This document shows, in pieces, positions 1-28,899 of a stretch of 64,000 bases of DNA. Every line of letters starts with the position of its first letter. Positions within the stretch are counted from its first letter, which is position 1. The notes under the pieces are model-generated. The model worked only from the letters and a program-made list of their open reading frames with translations, was not told where the DNA came from and ran no database searches. Source of the DNA: Ceratopteris richardii (Eukaryota; Streptophyta; Polypodiopsida; Polypodiales; Pteridaceae); assembly GCA_020310875.1 (NCBI GenBank), contig CM035432.1, forward strand, positions 98,030,512 through 98,094,511, written 5' to 3'. The position numbers and the translations under genes are program-made.

Positions 1-30
1 CCCACCTCATACGGCCGACACCTACTCCAG

Positions 31-318
31 ATGGGAGCAGCACACCGTCTCGTTATATATAATGGAATGGGGACCTGGCCAACCTCGAGCGGTCTCACCT
101 TCATTCCACCCACGACACCACAGGGGGGAAGTGTGGTAGACTATGTTACCGGACCCCGGAGGCGACACATCTCATCAACTCCTTCACTATCCCACCCTTA
201 CCGATTGGAGCTGATCACGCATATCTTGCCCTATCCATTCGCAGCTCACCATGCATATCCCACCCCGTCACCATACAGCCACGAACCAATACCACCATTC
301 ACTTTAGACATGAGCTAG
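31..318 (+). pseudogene. LINE endonuclease domain, C-terminal part
   Basis: The 95-codon reading frame contains RLVIYNGM, SGLTF and GGSVVDYV in that order. This is the usual end of an exonuclease-endonuclease-phosphatase domain in APE-type LINEs (N-G, T-F, then S-x-I-D-Y), where the enzyme nicks target DNA to prime reverse transcription. The catalytic N-terminal half would lie left of position 1. The same segment is recognisable in LINE copy B at 45655-46071 as HLLIYNGM and NTINYILG. The frame is lost near 318, and the reading continues in another frame from about 480, so the element is frameshifted here. Confidence 0.75.
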
Positions 319-483
319 CACATATCTATAGCTCCCATCGAGAGCGAATCTACTCCCTTGATCCCTCTGCCTCCTTGGACACCCTCACCGCCCACTTCTC
401 CTTGATCCTCCATACATCTGCTACGCTTCCCATACACCACCCAAAGCACTGCACATTCGACACGGCTGGGGCATACACCCCAG

Positions 484-2258
484 AATAGATGGTACGATGA
501 GGAGTGTAGGCGACTCTACCAACATCTCAGAGCACAGAGTATCTTGGGATCCATCACAGAGAAGGAGGCACGACGACAGATGTGAGCCCTCACACGCCGG
601 AAGTGGCGAGCTTTCGAGGAGCGACAGGAGGAAGAGTTGGTCGACCTTCTCATGAGTAGGGATTGTGCCACTGCGTGGAGGGCACTACGTGAGCCACGCC
701 CACCTACACCCATAGCAGATCCTTCGACTTGGCACACCTACGCCCAGATCCTTCCACACCGCGTCCTGTGATATCCACCCTCTTCACGGCAGGCATGGTA
801 CGACAGGCCATCCATAGGCTACAGCATGTCCGCTCAGCAGACCACACGGGGCTACGGGGAGAGCACTTTATATATGCAGCAGATGTAGTTTCCCACTTGA
901 TCGCCCATCTCTTCAACCGTGCTTTGGTTGAGGGATTACCCGACTCATGGACTATGCATACCATTACGCCTATCCATAAGTCCGGCGATACGATGGACCC
1001 AGGGAACTACAGGACTATTATGATAGGCCATATCCTGGCCAAGATCTATGGGGCAGTACTAGAGGCAGAGCTCAATACACACGCTGAGGAAGCTGGGATC
1101 AGAGCACCCGGCCAAGCAGCCTTCCGCCTCACTTTCTCCACCATCGACCACATCTTCGTGCTTCGTTGCTTGATTGAGAGCGCGAAGGCGAGGAAGAAGA
1201 GACTATATTGTTGCTTTGTGGATTTCCGCAAAGCCTTCGACATGGTCCCTCGAGAGAGACTACTACGGAGGCTCCAGGAGTTACAACTACCATTAGACAT
1301 GCTATGGGCCATCCACGCTTTGTATGCACGAGTCACAGGCCGGGTACGCTGCCCCGGCGGTCTATCAGACAGCCTTGTTAGCACCATTGGTGTGAAACAA
1401 GGTTGCCCTCTCTCACCCACTCTCTTCGGTCTCTACATCAACGAGATCACGGAGTATATACAGCAAGCAGGAGGGTGAGGAGGAGACCTCGGAGGTACGC
1501 CAGTACACATCCTATTATATGCTGATGACATTGTCCTGCTTTCAGAGTCACAGGAGGGGTTGCAGTCACATTTACAGGCGCTCGATACCTTTTGCATGGA
1601 GAGAGGACTCACAATGAACCTTGGCAAGACCAAGGTCCATGATCTTCCATACCTCCAGGACAGTACGCCATCGTGCCTCTCTCACGACAGCTGAGGACAG
1701 ATAGAGGTAGTGGACTCCTACGTCTACCTAGGTGTCACCTTCTCGGGCAGCGCAGGGGTATTCTCCATGGCACAGGCCACGAGAGATAGATTGACGCGAG
1801 GCTATGCGGCACTTGCAAGATTGGAGAGATGCTTCTTTAAGACACATTTTCAGGAGCCCCGGACTAAGGGGTGGCTCTTTGACACTCTAGTGACACCTGC
1901 ATTGATGTACGCAGCGGCAGTATGGGCACCAGGGATCACAAAGGCGATGTGGGCGCGGATTGAGAGGCCCCAGGTCACCATGATCTCACGCTTGTTGCAC
2001 AGCAAGCCCTCCGTTCCACATGACATTATACGAGCTGAGCTTGGCACACCACCGATGCTAGTGGAGGCCCTCTTCCAGTTGGTGACCTTTATTCTGAGAG
2101 TCAGAGAGCTCCCCACCAACAGACTCACCAGGCTTGCATTTGAGAGCTCTAGACATTTGGTAGAGACAGGGCATGAGAGAGTATGGTATGCACAGACTTG
2201 CCGATGGTTAGCAGACACATGGCATGAGCATTACGGATCTCCCCCCTTTTCAGTATGA
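484..2258 (+). pseudogene. LINE reverse transcriptase
   Basis: The linker reading WYDEECRRLY to DPSTWHTYAQ (484 to about 750, one internal TGA) leads by a frame change near 760 into the RT. The RT frame runs 729-2258 with in-frame TGA codons only at 1476 and 1693. RT blocks seen in order are DPGNYRTIMIG, CFVDFRKAFDMVPRE (first catalytic Asp), GVKQGCPLSPTLFGLYINE, and LLYADDIVLLSES at 1512-1550 (catalytic YADD intact). GLTMNLGKTK and VDSYVYLGVTF follow. The polymerase copies element RNA at the nicked target. Two stops in about 500 codons and intact catalytic residues indicate a young or lightly decayed copy. The final part (1710-2258) is the connector seen again in copy C. Confidence 0.9.
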
Positions 2259-2415
2259 CCTCTCTTCCCCCCACATTACCCTCTCTCGTTCGGAGAGGAA
2301 TAGGATCCTCAGTCAGGACTACAGATACACGTCAGGGAGACATGGATAGCACCACGGGAGCCTCTTCCCACAAAGAGGCAACACTACAGAGAGCACTTCC
2401 TGACTGTGACAGCGG

Positions 2416-2949
2416 ATGGTTTCATTCAGAGACCACGATACATGGATACATATATGGCACCAGCTGAGAGTGGCAATTGGGCAGCTCAGAGTATCATCAC
2501 ACCAGCTCGAGATTGAGGTTGGGCGAGCCACACATACCTCGAGGGATAAGAGATTATGCAGGATATGTAGAGAGGAGGTGGAGGACGAGGAGCACTACAC
2601 ATGTAGATGCCAGGCATATGAGGACATCACGGACCGCTACCCACATCTCTTCAGGGGGCCCAGAGAGATCAGGGCTTTATTGGGAACAGAGGACCAACGC
2701 CCTCTAGGTCGTTTCCTAGTAGGCCGTGCATCACTCCTCAAGCTGCAGATGGAGATACACCTGGACCCCCCCCTCAGACTTATATTACAGATTTTTTCAG
2801 ACCCACAGCCACTCGAGGACCCAGCTCGATTCGGGGTGTCACATTACACAGAGCAGAGGAGCTTAGACGACAGCGTCGACGACCGAGACCCCAGTCCGGA
2901 GAGCCCGTCCACATCAGAGAGAGATTCAGGTGATTCACGCACTCCATGA
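2416..2949 (+). pseudogene. LINE C-terminal Cys/His region
   Basis: This frame continues the LINE ORF after a frame change around 2260-2420. It carries LCRICREEVEDEEHYTCRC at about 2559-2612, a C-x2-C-x8-9-H-x3-5-C pattern typical of the C-terminal zinc-binding motif of LINE proteins. The same motif is recognisable in copy C (CLVCKMEVKSEE) and, damaged, in copy B (KIDSEEHLVTRC). The tail from about residue 150 is rich in Asp, Ser and Pro and ends at 2949. Zinc-motif regions of LINEs are thought to bind nucleic acid; that role is inferred here. Confidence 0.75.
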
Positions 2950-3282
2950 CATGGAGATACGGAGATGTCAGCAACGCACCCCTATCGATTTGGACGTTCA
3001 GAGCATTTTGAGGATCGCCATGATGCCTTACCCACCGATGCATTATATCCTACACCCACTCCAGGCATTTAGTGGGTTGTGATACCATCGAGCCTCCCCT
3101 CCCTATGCATATCATATTTGTATCTCACCCATTGAGCATAAAGAGTGCATACCAATAGCACCCCAAACCCTTGATACCAGTTATTATCCACTCCTTTTAT
3201 ACCCGCTTGCGGTACTCACACTTTATTTTCCTTTTGGGATCACAATGGATTGGATCATATTGATGTATATGTTTTGTCTCAT

Positions 3283-3298
3283 AGGCCGATTTTGGCCT
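3283..3298 (+). other. 3'-terminal stem-loop of LINE copy A
   Basis: AGGCC-GATTTT-GGCCT forms a 5-bp stem with a 6-nt loop, 18 bases before the (TC)n tract that ends the element. The surrounding string TTTTGTCTCATAGGCC recurs with few changes at the end of LINE copy B (48912-48940). A conserved 3' stem-loop is the expected recognition site for the LINE reverse transcriptase. Confidence 0.6.
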
Positions 3299-3313
3299 CT
3301 AATAGACGATAAA

Positions 3314-3487
<174 letters not shown>

Positions 3488-3828
3488 ATTCTCATATGTC
3501 AAATCTATATTGACTTTAATTGAAGGATTTGACTTTTATTCTCTTTTTTATCTAAAATTAATGTTTGACTTTTGAATCTACTCCAAATTCAGCACATGAT
3601 ATATCATTGGATAGCTCTTGCGTAATAGTCTTGAAATATACGATAAACAATTTCTGAATATTCTGAACAGTTTTGACCATATTTGACCTGAGTTTGACCA
3701 TGGTTGACTTTGCCAAGAAAGTGATTATTTCTGAAAATCTATGCAATCCCTCTTGTAGAAGGTTGCTTTTCAACACTACCAAACATACAAAACATAAATC
3801 AAATGTGTGGCATAGCAATGGTAATTGT

Positions 3829-3985
3829 GTTTGTATGTATGTATGATGCATGCATGTATGTATGTATGTATGTATGTATGTACATACGTACGTATGTACA
3901 TATAAATAAATACATATGTATGTATGTATGCATACATGCATGCATGTATGTACGTACGTACGTATGAATGTATGCATGTATGTAT
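3829..3985 (+). repeat. (ATGT)n / (ACGT) microsatellite
   Basis: Degenerate GTAT/TGTA tetranucleotide units with interspersed ACGT and GCAT variants. The stretch 3488-3828 is AT-rich with no recognisable gene. Confidence 0.9.
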
Positions 3986-4077
3986 GTTCTAAGTTTTGAC
4001 TTCTATGTGACATCATAAAACTAAGTACATGTGCGGCATAGCATCGTATGTTTTGTGTGACATAATAGATGCACGTA

Positions 4078-4741
4078 GTAGTACTATGTCTGTATATATG
4101 AATGTGTGAGTGTGTATGTACTAATGGACTCTGAAGTGGGCCTGTGAGGGACTACTCACCAACCCCTAAGGCAAGTTGCTACCGAAAAAAACGCAGGGGT
4201 ATTGTTTTATTAAGTGCGCTTTCCAAACGCTCTTTGGAACATTGGAGCAGGACCGTACGTGCCGAACGATAAGAGTAGTTTGGAACGAATACCAAGTAAC
4301 CTATGTTCTGTCTCATGGGCCTATTTGGTTCTTCAAAGATAAAAATATACATTTAAATCTCATTCTCTCTTTTTCCCCCTATTTCAAGTAATAGGTATGC
4401 TTGGCATATGTAGTACTATGTCTGTATATATGTATGTGTGAGTGTGTATGTACTAATGGACTCTAAAGTGGGCCTGCGAGGGACTACTCACCAACCCCTA
4501 AGGCAAGTTGCTACCGAAAAAAACTCAGGGGTATTGTTTTATTAAGTGCGCTTTCCAAACGCTCTTTCGAACATTGGAGCAGGACCGTACGTGCCGAACC
4601 ATAAGAGTTGTTTGGAACGAATACCAAATAACCTATGTTTTGTCTCATGGGCCTATTTGGTTCTTCAAAGATGAAAATATACATTTAAATCTCATTCTCT
4701 CTTTTTCCCCCTATTTCAAGTAATAGGTATGCTTGGCATTC
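4078..4741 (+). repeat. 332-bp tandem duplication
   Basis: Two head-to-tail copies, 4078-4409 and 4410-4741, begin GTAGTACTATGTCTG and end GGTATGCTTGGCAT, with about ten substitutions between them. Each contains the same 71-codon open frame (4176-4391 and 4508-4723). Its conservation reflects the recent duplication rather than selection, and the product resembles nothing I know. Confidence 0.95.
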
Positions 4742-5160
4742 CCTTGAGTCCATTAAGCAATCAAGAGACATTGCACTAGGACAGAAATCACAATATGTTC
4801 AACTTGACAAATGACATCATGGTTTTAACCATATGGTTTCCATATGGACACATCACTTCTCTTCCAATGCTTTTTGTGGGTACTCTTGCTTGGAATCACT
4901 AAGGAAAATTGGGGAAAGTTAGAAGCTGATTTTGCAGTTATGGGAGTTCTGACTACACCACGTGGAAAGATTGTTACAAAGATCAATCTTGGAGCCAACT
5001 GAATTTTCCGCTTTTGAGTCTTATTACAAGTTTCTTGGAAGGTTCTTAGTTGTGATGGGAGCAAACATTGCAGGTTTATGCAAGTTTTTTTGGGTCTAAG
5101 GAATGGAGTTGCCAAACACTTGCACATGTTGTTGGCTAGTGTTTGGGCTATAAATTCAGC

Positions 5161-5392
5161 CTTTCAGTGTCATTTTATTGCATATACTAAGCACATACAC
5201 ACTTGAACTTGACACCATGAAGACATAGATAAAGCCAATATATGATTTGGGAATGAAGATTGCTTTATGTAGAAAGCCCTTTCAGTGTCATTTTATTGCA
5301 TATATTAATACACACTTGAACTTGACACCATGAAGACATAGATAAAGCCAATATATGATTTGGGAATGAAGATTGCTTTATGTAGAAAGCCC
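5161..5392 (+). repeat. 118-bp tandem duplication
   Basis: The unit starting CTTTCAGTGTCATTTTATTG occurs at 5161 and 5279. The second copy lacks 5 bp (GCACA region). Sequence 4742-5160 is unremarkable and without a supported gene. Confidence 0.95.
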
Positions 5393-6189
5393 CTTCTCAT
5401 CTTTTGAAATGTGATTCATAATCATGAGAAGTTATATGAATATACATTTATAATATGGATTGTGGCATCATGCATGTTATTCAGTAAATATGTATATACC
5501 TACATGAGATTGCGATTAAAACAATCAAACAACTGGTTATATATTACCTACTAAGGGAAAAATATGTCATGTTTGTTGAAGTTTGAGCTACACTAAATTG
5601 TACGCTACAAGAATTTTCACCTCACAAAGAAAATTATCATTTCAACAATTCCTACCAGGGTAGATCATTTTTCAGCTCCAAACCTTTACGGAGGCTTTTT
5701 TTTTTTTGAGAACATATCAAAATATGATATTAAAAGTCAGCAATGAAATGTCTCGTCACTAAGGGCAACTCTTACCATTGCCCATTAGATGAACAAATTC
5801 ATAAAGAACAACAAAGCTAGCCCAAAGGGCAAAGTATAACATTGTAGCACAGCAAAAGGTGCAAAGGTGAGGGTGAGCTAGACAAAGGAGCTACCCGTAT
5901 GCATTCATGGCTCACTCTCCCATGTATGAGCAGAACCAAAGAATGATGTCACCTAGTGGGGAGTCACTCATTGAGTAGTCACGAATCACTGAATACATGC
6001 AGTTGTGGTCGTCCATACGGGCAAAAAGATGATGAGGCCGCCCCAAGTAGGCTATGAACATGAGAAGTCGCATAGCTGGCCTGAATGTGCCATCACAAGA
6101 GGAAGTTGCCGAAGGGTATGGAGGCCAGAATTGGAGGGTGCTCAACTCTTGATATGGTGGTCCATGAGGAGCAGTCAGGTGTGGATGTG
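5393..6189. other. Intergenic/intronic sequence without a recognised gene
   Basis: AT-rich DNA with an 11-T run near 5696-5707. Open frames on either strand have no recognisable domains. If NLE continues left of the window this is still intron 6 of NLE. Confidence 0.6.
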
Positions 6190-6600
6190 GAGATGAGAAT
6201 CGCCTAACTGGGATGAGTGGGACAAGGGACTTGCTTAATGCCAAAGGAAGGGGCCTCCCAAGGCCAAATGTGGAGGTCGTCCAATGCAAGGAAGGGGCCA
6301 TGACAACAAGTTGATGTGGTCCCTTGGGTTGGACCTCAAGATGAAGTCCCCCATGTGGGCTTTAGCAAGTCTAGTCACCCTTGGGGGGAGAGATGAACAA
6401 GAAATCACCCAAGCCAGCACAAAAGATGGGTCGCCCAAGTATGGTTGAGAAATGCAAGTATGGTTGTCCAGCCAAAGTCCAACTACCTAAGACGGGTGGT
6501 CGCCCATGGTGGTCTTGCATCATACTTGGAAGTCGCCCAAGCTGGGTGGTGGCAGTTGTGGTCACCCAGCCCCTTTACAAGATTGTCGCCTAGGAGTAAA
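6190..6600. repeat. Degenerate minisatellite-like G/C-rich block
   Basis: Minus-strand motifs of the type TTGGGCGACC, TTGGGTGAT and TAGGCGA recur roughly every 40-80 bases. On the plus strand they read GTCGCCCAAG, GGTCGCCCATG and GTCACCC. Overlapping open frames on both strands here are a by-product of the repeated composition. No known element was recognised. Confidence 0.45.
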
Positions 6601-7982
6601 GTCCAACAACACCTGACTCATGTGAGGAGCATTGCATACGAGCAAGTGTGGGGAGATGGTCGTGGGAGGGGTTTCCCACCTGGGAAACTGCCCATTGTGG
6701 GCAGCCACATAAGGGGGTCCTGCCTTGCCAAAGGGTCTTATGGTATGCAGGTTAGTGTCAAGTGGACACTTCTGCCCTCCATCATAGACTACCACTTGTA
6801 TGTGCATGGCCACTCATATGGACTCCCAACATCTATATAAGCAGTAGTTTGGCACTCCTATGTGATATATGCATCCATCTGTCACGAAGGAGCCCTTATG
6901 CTGTAGCAACCATCTGTGAACTCCTTGGATGGTCTGTACCTGCTATAGTCCTGAGTGTAGGTTAGTCGCTATCATGTGCTGGGCTAGTCCTAGTTATAAG
7001 TTGGGATAGAAGCATGCTTTGTTGAGTTGTCTCTATTGTACTGTTGTATGCTGGAGTGAATCCATTTGTGTAAGTTGTGTGCTAAATTGCTCAGGTTTTC
7101 TATAGTGTACTAGCTTGTTGCACTTCTTTGTTGTATACCTGATTTTGAGTGTCTACTAGTTTGGTCATCTTTGAGTAAGTTGTTGTCTAAGTGCCCAGCA
7201 AGCTGGAAGTGTACCAGGAATCATATACCTGGTAAATACTCAGTCTGTAATAATTACATAATGGCTTTCCCATCACTTTAGCACTTCTGCAACTTCATTT
7301 TCTTCCCCGTTTTTTCTTTCCATTTCTTCAATCTGCCCCTAGCAGTGATGGATCTCACAATTTACTATTTTAACTTGAATTCTTGAACACATTTCCGAAA
7401 TTCTTCCATGTACTAGTCTTATAATTGCCTGCTTAATTAAGCCCACATACTACAATCCTTCCATTCAGTCCCCCGAAAATTGGGGCTCCACACAATCCCA
7501 CCACCCTCTATTTCTCACATGGATGTATTTCCGTGGAAGCATATAGTTACCCCATCGGCTACTTTTCCAAGCAAAAAGCATGTAAACATTGGCTGCTACC
7601 ATTTATGACAGCTCATCAATAGCGCTTAACCTAGACTTCAGCATCACTCGTCTAAGTTCAGCACATTTCTTTTCAGCTAATTAATTGGGATTCTTCTCAA
7701 CATGCCAATAAGCTGGAGACTTCCTGATTAATATTTCCAGAGCATGAGAATGAAATTCTAAAAAGAGTATTGAAGAAAATAACGACAGTTTCATAAACTT
7801 GTTTCCTTCTTCATTGCACAATGAAAATGAACTAGTCAGAAAATGATAATTACAATCATTCAGATCCCCACATAAGCCTCAAAGAACATAAGCTCGCAAC
7901 TATTACAAGAATTCAAAGAACAGAACAGCCCATCAAATGATCAAATCTCACTACCGAGATTCTAAATAACCAGTCCACCTAC
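6601..7982. other. No gene recognised (probable NLE intron 6)
   Basis: I searched by eye on the minus strand for the next NLE exon (expected to read SQD-T-K-W, then GHGHWVN) and did not find it. The sequence is ordinary AT-rich DNA. Confidence 0.5.
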
Positions 7983-26829
<18,847 letters not shown>

Positions 26830-26920
26830 CCTTTCTCTTTCTCTCTCTCTCCCCCTCCGCACAGCGGCAGGCTGTATAGTTTATCAGGGCAGCACGTAAA
26901 GTTTTTTTTTTTTTAATGGA
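26830..26920 (-). promoter_or_regulatory. NLE 5' UTR / proximal promoter with GA tract
   Basis: Directly upstream of the NLE start the coding strand reads GA-rich (GGAGAGAGAGAGAAAGAGAAAG), a common feature of plant 5' leaders. A run of A on the coding strand (poly-T on +, 26901-26912) lies beyond. No clear TATA box was seen, so the transcription start is not placed. Confidence 0.4.
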
Positions 26921-27243
26921 GGTTCAGCCGAAGCCTACTCCCCACCGTATGCCGCAAATACTCTGAAGTGCAATAACGCATATGTAAGAAACCAGTCAAA
27001 CGAGTCAACGCACACAAATATGACATTCACCTTAAAAAAGTAATATAATGGTTAGATTGTAACTTGAGATCACACTGTGGCGGCGCAAAACATTTTTTAG
27101 CAGGTAACCTACGCTCAGTACAAAGGGTGCGAGGGGCAAAAAACCGCTGTCATGTTGAACAGTGATGAGCGATAGAATAAAGCTATGTAGTATGAACTAA
27201 AGCTTGGTATGGCAATATCAAAAGAAGGTGTTTCAGAGAAATG

Positions 27244-27435
27244 AGGGCAGAAATCTTTTTTTTTTTTTTTTTTTTTTAGAGTAGAATGAATGAAACACAC
27301 ACACGACCTCGTAGAAGCATCTATACATTTGGATGTCCAAAGATTGAATATGTGTATTGAGAGAGACTTGAACTTAGGCACTCTGCCCCATTTAGCGCTT
27401 ACCGCTACACCATATTCATTTGGATGATAGAAGAC
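27244..27435 (-). mobile_element. tRNA-derived SINE with poly-A tail and 12-bp target duplication
   Basis: On the minus strand a box-A-like TGGTGTAGCGGTAAG (27401-27414 on +) is followed about 35 bp later by a box-B-like AGTTCAAGTCTC (27363-27376). The element then ends in an A run (T run on +, 27257-27277). TTTCAGAGAAAT occurs on both sides (27232-27243 and 27436-27447), as a target-site duplication would. It lies about 400 bp upstream of the NLE start. Confidence 0.7.
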
Positions 27436-27819
27436 TTTCAGAGAAATAAACGTGAAAAAAAATCACTTCAATCTTATCTTCAGTAATAAGCTATTGTTTT
27501 TCTTTCCTTGTCTTAGTGTTGAACCATGAAAAGCAAAAAAGATATTATGGGTTGATCCGTAATTGGTTTTAAAAAATCCTCTTTGTTTTTACTTCCACGG
27601 TATGAACCTATGAGCCTAGCTGTATGTTTTTCTAATGAAAATGACTTAAGCTAATCGTACTTTGGATATGGTGTGAGGGTTTTTTTTTTTGTTCATTCAT
27701 TGTGTGTGTTTTTTTAACAGAGTTCAATCTTTACTACCTACAATTTTTGAAATTGACAAACACACACATCAAGAAGACCCCTTTGAGGATTAAACTTCGA
27801 GTTCATTGGTGGGTCTTTG

Positions 27820-28210
27820 ATAATAAGTCCAAATGTGTTGGTTCAGTTGGTTGGGCCCTTCATCTCTCAAGACGAGGGGCAAAGGTTCAGTCTTTATGGG
27901 TTGCAGTTGGATACCGCTCATTACTTAGGTGGTGAAATGTTAAAATTTGCTCCTTGTGGGGTTCGTTGGGCCTTTGGGCTACTCAATTCAAGCCGACTTT
28001 CTCATATGGCTTTTGAGTCTTCCCTTCCCAATGTTAACCTTAGCAGACCTTGGAGCTTTGTAGTCTAATAGTTGTTTGGCATCCTACCCCTATTTTGTAA
28101 GCCTTGGAGCTTTGTAGTCTAATACTTGTTTGGCATCCTACCCCTATCTTGTAAGATTTGGAGGCTCCCATGGGTGCTATGTCCATCTTTCATTGTACTT
28201 TCAAATTAAT
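27820..28210 (+). mobile_element. SINE-like element, copy 1
   Basis: A box-A-like GTTCAGTTGGTTGGG (27841-27855) and box-B-like AAAGGTTCAGTCT (27881-27893) have polymerase-III-promoter spacing. The 3' part (TAGTCTAA...CCTACCCCTATCTTGTAAGAT...GGGTGCTATGTCC) is shared with 37060-37165, a second copy. Internally a 54-bp segment (CCTTGGAGCTTTGTAGTC) is duplicated in tandem at 28048 and 28102. Confidence 0.5.
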
Positions 28211-28314
28211 TCAAGCTAATCTAAGAACAGTAGTCTTAATTATCAAACTTCCTATTGAAAAAACAAGTGTATAATAAAAATATTCTTGAACTTTTTCCTC
28301 CTCGGGGAAGTGAG

Positions 28315-28545
28315 TGTTGATATATTTAGGTAGTGACTTGTGTGAACACTCTAGGACCGCCGGGGCACTCTTTTCCCTCTTTAGGAGGTTTTTTTCCCCC
28401 GTTTTGTATATACGCCTATTGCCCTAATGGGCTACTTATCTTTGTACATTCTCTAGTAATACATTTAGTATTGTGTGTTTGTGCTCCAAGCTTCTTCTTC
28501 TTCCTTGTGTTGTTCGCGTGCTTCCACAGATATCTATCTCCAACA
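28315..28545 (+). repeat. 5' LTR of A1
   Basis: Begins TGTTGATATATTTAGG and ends CTCCAACA. It contains a TATA-like TATATA at 28407-28412 and a C/T-rich TTCTTCTTCTTCC run near the 3' end. Seven LTRs of this family lie in the window. Confidence 0.92.
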
Positions 28546-28546
28546 A

Positions 28547-28559
28547 TTGGTATCAGAGC
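28547..28559 (+). other. Primer-binding site of A1
   Basis: TTGGTATCAGAGC lies one base after the LTR. It is the classical plant copia site complementary to initiator tRNA-Met. Confidence 0.92.
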
Positions 28560-28899
28560 AGGCCATCGCTTCATCTAGGGCGTCGTCGACACTCCTCCGT
28601 TTGCAGTCTCAGAATCGCATGGATTTTGGTGAGCATACTAACGTGTTTTCGAGATCAAAACAGCTTCGCTTTGTCATGTCGAAATCGTGATTTGAGCTCG
28701 TTTCGGCCTCCGAATGCACTGTTGTAGTGCTTGTGCAGGCTATTTTGTCTTTTTGTGCCAAAGGTATATACCAGTTTCTGTTTGCCAGTTTAAGCGTCTC
28801 GAAGTCAGCTACAGGTCTAGCAGAACTGATCTCGGAAGTTCTCCTCAACTTTTTGAGATATAGTCAATTTTCTGCATCAAGGTATTTTAGTCACTGGCC

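Noticed and set aside
4176-4723. Duplicated 71-codon gene
   Set aside because: The frame is conserved only because the 332-bp unit is a recent duplication; no start context, domain or codon-biased substitution.
5912-6840. 129- and 131-codon open frames in the G+C-rich block
   Set aside because: They overlap on opposite strands and follow the repeated GGGCGACC composition.
27363-27414. A functional tRNA gene
   Set aside because: The boxes are present but no cloverleaf acceptor stem closes, and the sequence continues into a poly-A-tailed SINE body.
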